Assembly (NCBI GenBank): GCA_029718625.1
Contig: CM056379.1
Location: 68,938,670-69,002,669 of the forward strand
DNA from: Synaphobranchus kaupii
Taxonomy: Eukaryota > Chordata > Actinopteri > Anguilliformes > Synaphobranchidae
Reading direction: 5' to 3'
Length of the DNA stretch: 64,000 nucleotides
Of the stretch, positions 12,476 to 22,410 are shown piece after piece. The notes beneath the pieces are model-generated. The model had not been told where the DNA came from, did not search any database, and saw only the letters and a program-made list of their open reading frames with translations. The position numbers were made by a program, and so were the translations under genes. Position 1 is the stretch's first letter. The number at the start of each line of letters is the position of its first letter.

Positions 12476-13990
12476 GTAAGTAAGTAAGTAAGTAAGTAAA
12501 GTTTATTTATATAGCGTCTTTCACAAGAATGCACAAAACGCTTTACAATACAAATAGAGCATAAGCAACAACAGATAAAATTACACGCAAAACGATAAAA
12601 TTACAAGCAAAGAAACCATGTAAAAAGATTACAAGAGAATAAAAGTTAAAACAACAATTTTATAAAAACGCTTGCATAAAAAGGTGGGTCTTCAGACATT
12701 TTTTAAAAGAAGCTACCAAGTCAGCTGACCTAACAGTGAGGGGGAGATGGTTCCATAATGTTGGAGCTAAAACAGTAAAAGCACGGCCCCCCCTTGTTTT
12801 GAGCCTGGATCGGGGAATGTTGAGTAATAATTTGTTGGCTGACCTAAGTAATCTTGGAGCAGTATATGGAGTTATGAGTTGTGAAATATAGTCGGGAGCC
12901 ATTCCATGGAGGGCTTTAAATGTGATCAGAAGGATTTTATATTGAATTCTAAAGCGTATGGGGAGCCAGTGTAAGTGGGCCAGGATGGGGGTAATATGCT
13001 CCCTTCTTCTGGTGTTTGTTAAGAGCCTAGCTGCCGCATTTTGCACTAACTGAAGACGGGCTATTGAAGACTCATTTGAGCAGGAGAAAACAGAGTTTCC
13101 ATAGTCAAGGCGAGAAGAAATAAAAGCATGGACAAGTTGTTCTACAATTTTCCTTGGGAGTGCTGGTTTAACTTTGGCTATATTTCTGAGCTGAAAGAAG
13201 CATGACTGAATTAATTTGTTGATGTGCTTATCAAATTTTAAATTGTGATCAAAAACAATGCCCAGATTCCTAGCCGATGAGGTAATTTTGCTACCTAACT
13301 GCCCAAGGTGCGGACCAATTACTTTTGCAACTTGATCGGGTCCAATGACCAAAATTTCTGTCTTATCCGTGTTTAATTGTAAGAAGTTAGATGACATCCA
13401 GTCTTTAATGGCAATAAGACAGCGGTTTAAAATACACAGATTATTGACATCATTGGATTTAAATGAAACATAAAGCTGGGAGTCATCTGCATAAAAATGG
13501 TAGGCCACAATCTTAAACTGACGAATAATATAACCGAGGGGGAGCATATATAAGTTGAACAAAACGGGCCCCAGAATGGAACCCTGCGGGACCCCACATG
13601 ACATCTGGGCTGATGATGAGGTAAAATCATCAATTGTTACTTTAAAAGATCTATTTGTAAAATAAGAAGAGAACCACTTAAGGACAGTTCCATCAATACC
13701 AACCCAGTGCTTCAGCCTATCCAGCAAGATTGTATGATCCACTGTATCGAAGGCTGCAGATAAATCTAACAATACCAAAATGGAATGGTGGCCCGCATCA
13801 GCATTCATAAGCAAGTCGTTGGTAACCTTAAGGAGGGCAGTGTCGGTACTATGCAGCTTGCGAAAACCAGATTGAAATGGATCAAGAATGCTATTTGTCT
13901 CTAATGTTTCCAGTATTTGTATAGCAACAGCTTTTTCAATAATTTTTGCGATAAGGGGTAATTTTGATATTGGTCTGTAATTTTGAGGGA
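12476..13990 (-). mobile_element. 5'-truncated CR1/L2-type LINE
   Basis: A minus-strand non-LTR retrotransposon fragment. Reverse transcriptase coding starts mid-domain near 13990 (NYRPISKLPLIAKIIEKA, upstream of the first Met) and runs to 12660. The 3' end is a short AGTA-type microsatellite at 12476-12500, the kind of tail CR1/L2 elements have. The endonuclease and ORF1 are missing, so it is a dead-on-arrival copy inserted into the larger DNA element. Confidence 0.85.
12660..13814 (-). CDS. LINE reverse transcriptase fragment (384 codons)
   Basis: The frame carries the RT core in order: LVLLDLSAAFDTVDH (palm, first catalytic Asp region), GVPQGSILGP, then FYADDSQLY with the catalytic ADD pair, followed by the thumb and the C-terminal region ending THLFMQAFL. 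The open frame continues upstream of the first Met to about 13990, so the Met is not a true start. It would copy LINE RNA at a nicked target, but with no endonuclease domain it cannot act alone. It is notably free of stops for a truncated copy, which suggests recent insertion. Confidence 0.85.
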   Translation of the reverse strand: MLMNADAGHHSILVLLDLSAAFDTVDHTILLDRLKHWVGIDGTVLKWFSSYFTNRSFKVTIDDFTSSSAQMSCGVPQGSILGPVLFNLYMLPLGYIIRQFKIVAYHFYADDSQLYVSFKSNDVNNLCILNRCLIAIKDWMSSNFLQLNTDKTEILVIGPDQVAKVIGPHLGQLGSKITSSARNLGIVFDHNLKFDKHINKLIQSCFFQLRNIAKVKPALPRKIVEQLVHAFISSRLDYGNSVFSCSNESSIARLQLVQNAAARLLTNTRRREHITPILAHLHWLPIRFRIQYKILLITFKALHGMAPDYISQLITPYTAPRLLRSANKLLLNIPRSRLKTRGGRAFTVLAPTLWNHLPLTVRSADLVASFKKCLKTHLFMQAFL

Positions 13991-14009
13991 GTGATATATC
14001 AAATACTAT

Positions 14010-14790
14010 TATATTATATACTATAGATAGATTGATATGAAAAAATAACTTCAGAATAGGAATAGAAATGTAAGGGATGATTTAAGACTTGAGCACAATA
14101 TTTAGTTTTTGTGAAGTTTGACTGCGAGACTCATCACTGCAAACTATAGGCTACAGCATAAATATACAGCACAAAATATAGGAAGAAGCACTGGAATTAT
14201 TACTGTTGTGCGTTATGCAGGTTGAAATAAATATGTTCATGTTTATTTCTCACTTGTGCTCATTTGGCTGATGTGTTCATATGGCTTTTACATGTAGTGA
14301 TCTGTAAAATAAAACTTCAACCGTATTTATGTGTTAACTTTCCTGCAATGATGACTTATTAAGGCGTATTATATTTGAATGAAAACCTGCCCGTCTTTTC
14401 CACGGAATTTTAACAGTAGACCTAAGAAATGGTAAACTCAGAAATTCTATGCTAATTATTTGTATTACATTCGTTATATTACTGTGTATGAGAAACACGT
14501 CATGCCACGTTGGAATATGTTATTATGAGGAACCTAAGACATTTAAATATTTATGTCATGTTGATGAAAATTATTGGTAATATTGTTATCATTATTATTA
14601 GTAGTAGTAGGCTAGTTTTTTAGTTGTAGTAGTAGTAGTAGTATACTATTCTTCTTGTTTAATTGTGGTGGTAGGCTAATAAAAAAAATAAAAGCGTGAC
14701 AACTGTTGGCTGATAGGCTACAAGCTGCGCCCAGATAATGATTCAGGAATGCAACATTTCCTTCAGAGAAAAACCAAAAGGCAACTCTCC
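14010..14790. other. Interior of the 14-kb element, no gene seen
   Basis: AT-rich, with short TAG/GTA trinucleotide runs near 14600-14640. Nothing coding is recognisable. Confidence 0.4.
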
Positions 14791-15190
14791 CGGAACGTTC
14801 TTATTAGGTTAGAAGAACATTCCCACAACTATGCAATGTACTGGTAACGTTAAAGGAACGTTCTGGGAACCACATATAATACCAGATGGGAACGTTCCAG
14901 ATACGTTAAGAAAACTTTCCTGGAAAACCGCAAGGGAACGTTATATTTGCAACCGTATAGGAACGTAACCCTAACCTTGAAAAAACCTTCCCGGAACGTT
15001 CTTATTAGGTTAGGAGAACATTCCCATAACTATGCAATGTTCTAGTAACATTAAAGGAACGTTCTGGGAACCAAATATAATACCAGATGGGAACGTTCCA
15101 GATACATTAAGAAAACTTTCCTGGAAAACGGCAAGGGAACGTTAATTTTAACCATATGGGAACGTACCCCTAACCTTGAAAAAACCTTCC
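14791..15190. repeat. Two tandem 200-bp subterminal repeats
   Basis: The stretch starting CGGAACGTTCTTATTAGG at 14791 repeats at about 14992 with few changes, and a third copy begins at about 15190 before the terminal repeat. They carry the same AACGTTCC words as the left end of the candidate 14-kb element. Confidence 0.7.
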
Positions 15191-15236
15191 CGGAACGTTC
15201 CCAGAACCAAAAATTGTTTGCTGGGTAGCTTGAAAA

Positions 15237-15700
15237 GTGGAGGTCCACAATTTTCTTTCTGAGGTCTTGGCTGATTTCTTTTGATTTTCCCATGATGTCA
15301 AGCAAAGAGGCACTAAGTTTGAAGGTAGGCCTTAAAAGACATCAACAGGTACACCTCCAATTGACTCAAATAATGTCAATTAGCCTAACAGAAGTTTCTA
15401 AAGCCATGACGTCAATTTCTGGAATTTTCCAAGCTGTTTAAAGGCACAGTCAACTTAGTGTATGTAAACGTCTGACCCACTGGAATTGTGATATAGTGAA
15501 TTAAAAGTGAAATAATCTGTCTGTAAACAATTGTTGGAAAAATTACTTGCCACGCACAAAGTAGATGACTACTAACTGACTTGCCAACACTATAGTTTGC
15601 TAACATGAAATCTGTGTGGTTATAAATGGTTAAAATGAGTGGTTAAAAATGAGTTTTAATGACTTCAACCTAAGTATATGTAAACATCCGACTTCAACTG
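15237..15700 (-). mobile_element. Sleeping Beauty-type Tc1 element, left-end fragment
   Basis: On the minus strand it starts CAGTTGAAGTCGG next to TA (15701-15702). It has the outer and inner direct repeats (GTATGT words near 15680 and 15465) of an IR/DR Tc1 element, then the first 19 codons of transposase from the ATG at 15293 ([19 protein letters not shown]). The match breaks at 15237, 11 bases from the end of the 14-kb candidate element. The rest of the transposase is not found at the element's other edge, so a deletion rather than a clean insertion is likely. Confidence 0.85.
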
Positions 15701-15707
15701 TATCTGA

Positions 15708-16140
15708 ATTTGCAGTTGTGGTAAGGCTGTGAGGAGATTTCAACAAGGTAACGTTCGCTTATGAAGCCTTCAACATTAATCTATCTAAAGTAGACACAAG
15801 TTCACCATAGTTCATTCAATCAGTCCAACATGGACATTCCAGGGAGATAGTCTCTTGCAAAATAGGCTAACGTACAATTTTCAGTGGTCATTTCCATCAC
15901 GATTCTCATAATTTAGGCTACACCTCGTTAGCTAGCCGCGCAAGGCTGGTTCACGGAAAGCTTGACAGAGCGGTCGGGACTCGGGATCTACTGGGGTAGC
16001 TTGCCTATACCACAGACGGCGGATTAAGCAAAATAAACAAGTGGACACGATAATCATAATTTAATTATGTGAATCATACGCATATCATTAATGTATCTAT
16101 GTATTTATTGTTTTGGTTTTCACATAAAATCGATTGTTCA
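15708..16140. repeat. Diverged direct repeat, copy 1
   Basis: This segment matches 19628-20045 in the same orientation, with roughly three quarters of bases shared by eye. Shared words include CATTTCCATCACGATT, TGGTTCAC.GAAAGCTTGA, ATACCACAGACGG and CGATTGTTC. The two copies flank the LINE-bearing region. Identity of the repeat is unknown. Confidence 0.65.
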
Positions 16141-17059
16141 GTGAGTCTGTGGAGGGCGCTGGACTGGAAAGAAATTTGTTTTAATATGGGAAAGGTTGGT
16201 CAAACATTAGCCGTTTATATGTTTCACTTTCAATACATGGCATACAGAAATAGCCTATATTTTGTCTAACCGCATGACACAGTAACTGCATTATGCAATA
16301 AATGTTTGCAAAGAAGAGTGAGTGATCCCATTTATTGTAGGCTATAGGACATTGTAGCTTTAGGCCTACATAACGTGGAAAGTTATTGTGGCTGTGTTTA
16401 CCATTTTATGTTGCTCTTGTAGCTATGTCGATGTGTGCAGCACCCTCTCATCTCTCAAAAGAAATCGAACGCATTAAGGAACTGAAGTTGAGCATCAAAG
16501 GCAGATAACTGCATAAACACCACATAAATGGGGCAAAAAGACAAAATATCCGGGTAAATCCAGGACGTCTGGTCAACCGATCTGATAGCCTACTGGATAT
16601 TGGAAGGTTAGCATAAATAACGTTATGTCCATTGCAGTTAGGCTTAACCATAAACTGTAATGTCAGAAAAAAATGGCTTAACACTGCTTTCTTTCAAAAT
16701 AACGTTCAGATTGGAATGCATCGATGGGGTTACGTTAAGGTTCTAAAGTAGCAATAACTATCCCTGTCTTTTCTTTTAAATGTGCATCGAGCTACTATTG
16801 GTGTATTATCAATAGGCTTTTGTGATAGCCTGTCATTTCTACGCCTCTGACTGCTACGGCGAGCTAACAAAGGTACCTTTCATTTAGCATAACCACAGAA
16901 CTGTACAGTTCTGAGAGCGTAACTTAGCAGTCGTCGCTAGCTAATGTTATACATGTCTATGGTCGCAAGACAGGTTCCTGCTTTCTGGGAGGGTGGGCTA
17001 ATATGTTGGCTAATAAGCCTGCTTTGTTCAACACAGCTTCAAACAACATATCAGACGAA
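16141..17059. other. Unannotated stretch before the LINE
   Basis: No gene is supported. A lysine- and glutamate-rich frame (LSKEIERIKELKLSIKG at about 16455-16505) is short and isolated, and I do not call it. Confidence 0.35.
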
Positions 17060-17943
17060 GATCATGGTGACCCCGCACCACCTATCGGACCATTTCTTTA
17101 TTTCATTCTCTCTCTCCTGCCCACTCTCCCTCAACTCCGCTAACAACCCACCAACTGTTATGTTCAGGAGAAATCTCCGCACCCTCTCGCACTCCTCTCT
17201 CACTACTTCTGCTCTCATTGCACTTCCTCCTCCTGCTACCTTTGCTAAAATGCCTGTTGATGTTGCCACCTCCATGTTTAACTCATGCCTCTCTCAGTCT
17301 CTCAACTCACTATGTCCTCTTGTCTCCAAACCAGCTCGACGATCACCCCCCTCCCCGTGGCTGACGGATTCTCTCAGATCCAGCAGAACCATGCTGCGAG
17401 CCGCTGAGAGAAAGTGGAGGAAATCCAGATCCCCAGATGACCTGGCCTCCTATCCTACTCTGCTGGCAGCCTTCACAGCTAAAACATTACCACATCAGCT
17501 AAAACATTTTTCCAGTCTAAAATTAATGCATGTGTATCTAATCCACGTAAACTCTTTTCCACCTTCTCCTCCCTGCTCATCCCCCCTCCACCCCCTTCAC
17601 CCTCCTCCCTCTCTGCAGATGACTTCCTGACCCACTTTGAGGGGAAGGTGGCCATGATCCAGAACTCCTTCACGCATCCGGTGACACCCCACATCCCCCA
17701 TACCGAACCCAACGCTACACTGTCGTCCTTCAAGATTCTGGAGGACAAAGATGTGCTCCAACTAGTGACGCACCATCGCACAACCACCTTTCCACTGGAC
17801 CCCATACCTTCAGCAGTCCTCCAGTCTATATCCGGTGAGCTCCTTCCATATCTGTCCTCCATCATCAACACCTCCCTAACCAGTGGCCATGTTCCTGCTG
17901 CTTTTAAAACTGCCCGTGTAACCCCACTCCTTAAAAACCTAGC

Positions 17944-18417
17944 TTGGACCCCTCTGATGTCAGGAACTACCGTCCTGTATCTCTCTTGCCCTTCCTGTCC
18001 AAAACTCTTGAACGAGCTGTCCTTAACCAACGGTCTGTTTTTCTCCACCAGAACAACCTGCTTGACCCGCATCAGTCCGGCTTCAGAACTGGCCATTCCA
18101 CTGAAACTGCTCTCCTGGCCGTGACGGAGGCACTCGCCACTGCTAGAGCCTCCTCCCTCTCCTCTGTTCTGATTCTCCTTGACCTGTCTGCGGTGTTCGA
18201 CATGGTCAAACACAAACTCCTGATGTCCACACTCTCTGAGATGGGCATTCCTGGGACTGCCCTCTCTTGGTTTGTATCATATCTCACTGATAGATCCTAC
18301 CAAGTCTCCTGGAAGGGTTCCGGCTCTGAACCCTTCCCTTGTCTACAGGAGTCCCGCAGGGATCTGTACTGGGTCCTCTGCTGTTCTCTATTTATACTAA
18401 GTCTCTTGGTTCAGTAA
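17944..18417 (+). pseudogene. LINE reverse transcriptase, N-terminal part
   Basis: This frame holds the finger and first palm motifs of the Rex1/L2-like RT, with the first catalytic region LILLDLSAVFDMVKH. A frameshift near 18340 moves the coding into the next frame (18339-19166), which holds the ADD motif. Confidence 0.8.
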
Positions 18418-19166
18418 TTAATTCACATGGCTTCTCATACGTTAGCTATGCTGATGACACTCAACTCTTCCTCTCTTTCCCTCCCTCTACCCCACAGGTT
18501 AAGGAGAGGATATCTGCTTGTCTGGCTGACATCTCTGAGTGGATGGCTACCCATCACCTGAAGCTCAACCTTGACAAGACCGAGCTCCCCTTCATGCCAT
18601 ACAAGACCTCCCCACTACATGACCTCTCCATCACCGTTGACGGGACCATGGTGGCTGCCTCCCACTCTGCAAGGAACCTGGGGGTGGTCTTGGATGACCA
18701 GCTGGACAAAGAGCATCAGGGAGACGGCACGGTCCTGCAGGTTCCTCCTGTACAACATCAGGAGGATATGACCGTACCTGACCACCTACTCCACCCAGCT
18801 TCTTGTCCAGACTATGGTCACTTCACGCCTGGACTACTGCAACTCCCTGCTCGCAAGCCTACCAGCCTTCAACTGATCCAGAATGCAGCTGCCCGGCTTG
18901 TGTTCAACCTCCCGAAATTTTCCCATGTAACCCCCCTGCTGAGGTCACTCCACTGGCTGCCAGTTGCAGCCAGGATCAGGTTCAAAGTTCTGACCCTGGC
19001 CTACACTGCAGCCAATAGGACAGGCCCCGCCTACCTGCAGGACTTAATCCAGAACTATGTTCCTGCACGACCACTTCGCTCTTCTACAGCAGGGCGACTC
19101 ACACTTCCCCCCCCCTCTGTGTCAACGGCTCTCGCTCGTCCCGACTGCGGAGCTTTTCCACCCTAG
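18339..19166 (+). pseudogene. LINE reverse transcriptase, C-terminal part
   Basis: It begins in the [16 protein letters not shown] motif and contains SYADDTQLF, then KLNLDKTE and the [18 protein letters not shown] stretch seen in L2/Rex1 thumbs. A further frame change after about 19160 leaves the last 35 residues in another frame. Confidence 0.8.
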
Positions 19167-19627
19167 CTCCTCAGTGGTGGACTGAACTCCCCATTCCCCT
19201 ACGTTCGACTCTAACCCTACCTGCATTCCGTCGTGGCCTGAAGACACACCTCTTCAGACTCCACCTTGACTGATATTCTAATCTAGGACCTCGTGGTACT
19301 AGTTCCCTGTGTTTTCTTGTCTGTTTGTTATAGTTTATAATAGTATTTAGAATAGAAGTGTAGTAAAGCTGATTTACCCACAGCTTAATGTGAACTACAT
19401 TCAATGTTCATTACTCGGGATAGCTGCTACGTTATGGGAAGGATGTGCTTTGTCTTATCTGTTCTGTAGTGACTTTGATGACGTTTCTGTATGCACTTAT
19501 TGTATGTCACTTTGGATAAAAGCAATGTATAGTTAATGCTAACCAAACAGCTTCTTAATAATGTAGTTAGCTAACGACATACATATTAAACATTTTTAGT
19601 AACGTTAACTATTCGCAGCTCATTTAT

Positions 19628-20045
19628 ATGAATTTGCAGTAACGTTAGGCTGTGAAGCGATTTTGACAAGATAGACAGATTAATGTAGAGGCTAACACAA
19701 CGTTAGATTGCAAAAAAATCACCATAATTCATTCTATCAGTCAAACATCGACATTCCGGGGAGGCTATAGCCTACCTGTAAAATAGGCTACGGTTATCGT
19801 TATCATTTCCATCACGATTTCTCATTATTCAGGCAACACTTCACGCTATTAGCCGGGCAAGGACCGCTGGTTCACAGAAAGCTTGAAAAAGCGGTTGGGA
19901 TCACCGACTGCAATACCACAGACGGTAAATAAACAAACAGGTGCAACAATCATTATTTAAGTATGTGAATGTAATCATTGCATAGAGGTATTCAATAATT
20001 TATCGATGTATTTATTGTTTTGAATTTCACATAACATTGATTGTT
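19628..20045. repeat. Diverged direct repeat, copy 2
   Basis: Partner of 15708-16140. It ends about 85 bases before the left breakpoint of the interferon duplication at 20132. Confidence 0.65.
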
Positions 20046-20131
20046 CTCACAAAACCCACTCCGTGGTGGCTCTGGTCGTGGTTCTATATTTACAGTGGCA
20101 GCCATTACTCTCTGCAAAAGGGACAAAATGA

Positions 20132-22258
20132 CGTTTTCTGAAGAGTCTCCCTGTCAGATTGAAAACCTGCTTCAGGGTTGCAAGTCTCTTCCTTCTGCAA
20201 TGTACAAATTAAAGTTTGCTTTGTTTTAGGCTATCTTGAAATCTGTATATGTGCACCGATTTAAATAAAACATTGTTACATAGATGTGCCAATACCATTG
20301 TCTAATATCAAGTCTCAAAGATGGAATACATTTTTTTTTTAATGATTGTTTTAGCACCAGAATAGCGTGAACAAATTTGTTTTAAACAGACCGTTGGATA
20401 TGTCTGAATATAAAATAATGAAACTCGCAACAATAAAGATCCAGACATAAAAAACGGACAGCTGATAAAATTAACGCTAATTCATTATCAAAGCCCCCCA
20501 ACGGCCACAATAAAACACGGCAGGGCTCATGTCTTCATTTGCGACAGAATTTTGTTAAATTATTGAGTAAATAACATGTTAATCCAGTAAAAATTGGTCA
20601 CAATTGTCAGATATAACCAAATATTTTAGGATATTTAAAAATTATTATTGTATTTTCAGAAGGCACAAAACCATCTCTTTTGGTGTCACGCTTTATTCCC
20701 CTTTGGTATGGAAGCTATTTCGTGCCACAATTAAAATATCAAACGACCACATCATACCCAATAGTGAAAACTCAACACATTAATTAACAAAATAGGCTAC
20801 CATATCAATTGACAAAATACCACATTGTACCACATAGCGTTGATTTCACTGATGGGGTGGGTGAGGGGTGGAGCCTTTGATTGGCAGGTGCAAGTCAGGC
20901 TTCAAAGTGAATACCCACATCTCAAAGTGAAAAGGCAACTGTCGAATTGAATGAAAGCATGTCATTAAACGGAAAGCTGGGAAGCATCGAATGACAAACG
21001 GCAGAGATTTGATGTGGTGGTTTGTTAATTCGTGTGTTGAGTTTTCACTATACGGTGTGGTCTTTTGTGATATCATGTGTTGAGTTTAATTAGCTACGAT
21101 GTGGTATTTTGTGAATTAACGAGTTTTCACTATACGATGTGGTCGTTTGATATTTGAATTGTGGCACGAAATAGCTTCCATACTTTGGCCCATTCATACG
21201 GAATAAGCTCTGATAAACTTTCCCTCTATAAACCCTCACATCTACATCAACTCAACCTTGTTTCATAAAAACAAGGATGCAACCACCTCTAGGATGCAAC
21301 CACTGTAGCCTAGCCTACGTTCAGTGGTTTAACGAATCGAGTGGCACATCTGTTAACAAGATTAAATATTCAGCATGACACTAACAGCAATACGTGAATA
21401 GGGGTATGCTAGTAATTTCAATATTAGGCTGTAGCTACACGTGCTTTTTAAAATAAAAAACACCTTGGATTCAGTTGAACTTTAAGAGTGGATCGCGCAA
21501 GTTAGGCTGACTTAGGCTATGTGCAGATGGGCGAAGATGTGGTAAAGGCGAAATAAAATATTGCGTTGGACCTGTTTTCTCAAATGTTTGTTTATTGGGC
21601 CGTGCTTTCCTTGCTTTTTTCACACCGTTTTCTAGGAGTGCTTGTTCGCCTTTTAGGGGATTTGGTATATTTCCCATTTTTTCAAATTGGCCCTAGCTGG
21701 CTCCAGTTTTTTTTCCTTTTCTTGTGATTCCTCAAGTTAAATGCCCATATTAGGAAGGGTGATAGCCTGCTTGTAAATTGCATATAGGTTTATTGATTGA
21801 TGGACTGGATTCATTTTAGTTTCTAATTGCATACAAAAATGTAAATGAATGTAGTCAAAAATCATATTAAGCACCTTCAGCTCAAGCAAATTCTGTCGTT
21901 CGTGGCTTATATTTATCCTCATCGCTTCTTGTTGACAATCCTTGGGCAATCTTTCGCCCTGGTAAATTACAGAAATAATATACATGAAGGGTTAATAACA
22001 AAAAACAAACTTGGAAGTCTGTATTCAGTGCTCGATTTACCAGGATCCAATAATTGTATAGTTTACTGGAGGAATATGAGAAAATATAAGTAAAATCAAA
22101 AGTCTTACCATGGATTTCAGTAGAATGAGGCTTTTTTTAACGTAATGAAGTCGTTCCTTTTCACCAAAGCATGCTGAAAGCACGACTGGAAGAGTGGCAA
22201 GGAGGCCTATACACCAAAGCAAACGTACAGCACCCATCGCAAAATTATCAAAACTCAA
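20132..22258 (-). pseudogene. Type I interferon pseudogene (minus strand, left copy)
   Basis: Exon 1 is 22109-22258 (50 codons: a hydrophobic signal peptide ending near LPVVLSA, then Cys and a SLILLKSM end, donor GTAAGA). Exon 2 is 21875-21958 (28 codons, Cys in LPKDCQQ, glycosylation site NIS). Exon 3 starts at 20194 and stops at the duplication edge 20132, keeping only its first third; it has also lost two bases relative to the right copy, which shifts the frame. Exons 4 and 5 are absent. Exons 1 and 2 remain open and the promoter is intact, so a transcript could still be made, but no full cytokine. Confidence 0.8.
20707..21182. mobile_element. Short inverted-repeat element (MITE)
   Basis: The left arm TATGGAAGCTATTTCGTGCC at 20707 recurs inverted, ending at 21182, and the pairing continues for about 70 bases (through CAAACGACCACATC and GTGAAAACTC). 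In the right duplicate only the left arm survives (about 29710), so the right arm was deleted there. Superfamily not assigned. Confidence 0.6.
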
Positions 22259-22377
22259 TCAGACACTTTTGTCTATCTATGTTTTCAATTTACTGTCGTC
22301 AGTAGTGCAGTAGGTTATTAACACAATGCTTCAGTGCTTTATAATGTGTTGGGTATCGCTGTTTTGTGGGACTATTT

Positions 22378-22410
22378 GCATATATAATGCTGAAGTAGGG
22401 AAACTGAAAC
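22378..22410 (-). promoter_or_regulatory. Interferon promoter copy: ISRE and TATA
   Basis: Same arrangement as at 30917-30953: GGGAAACTGAAAC (22398-22410, an ISRE core GAAANNGAAA) and a TATATA box about 120 bases upstream of the exon 1 start on the minus strand. It now drives only a truncated gene. Confidence 0.7.

Larger units (their letters stand above)
1153..15225. mobile_element. Possible 14-kb DNA transposon with CCCAGCAAACA inverted ends
   Basis: The left end reads CCCAGCAAACA at 1153-1163 and the right end has its reverse complement at 15215-15225. Both ends are followed inward by arrays of GGAACGTT/AACGTTCC words (1166-1420 on the left, 14770-15200 on the right), which looks like the subterminal binding-site repeats of a cut-and-paste transposon. 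I could not settle a target-site duplication. Inside are a decayed DUF4806-like gene, a LINE and a four-copy array of another element, so much of the length is later insertion. The superfamily is not recognised, and no transposase catalytic domain was found. The two ends could instead be two separate short elements of one family. Confidence 0.5.
17060..19530 (+). mobile_element. Rex1/L2-like LINE with broken frames
   Basis: A plus-strand non-LTR retrotransposon. Order: the last part of the endonuclease (TPHHLSDHFFISFSLS at about 17070), a linker rich in Ser and Pro, the RT (NYRPVSLLPFLSKTLERAV at about 17965; [38 protein letters not shown] at about 18450), and a C-terminal region ending in RGLKTHLFRLHLD. 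The 3' end has the CACTTTGGATAAAAGC word typical of fish CR1/L2-type tails. Coding is spread over three frames, so it is inactive, and the 5' part is missing. Confidence 0.85.

Noticed and set aside
16455..16505. Lys/Glu-rich coding-like stretch
   Set aside because: Too short, no exon partners, stops on both sides.
17479..18213. 244-codon minus-strand frame
   Set aside because: Antisense shadow of the plus-strand LINE RT.
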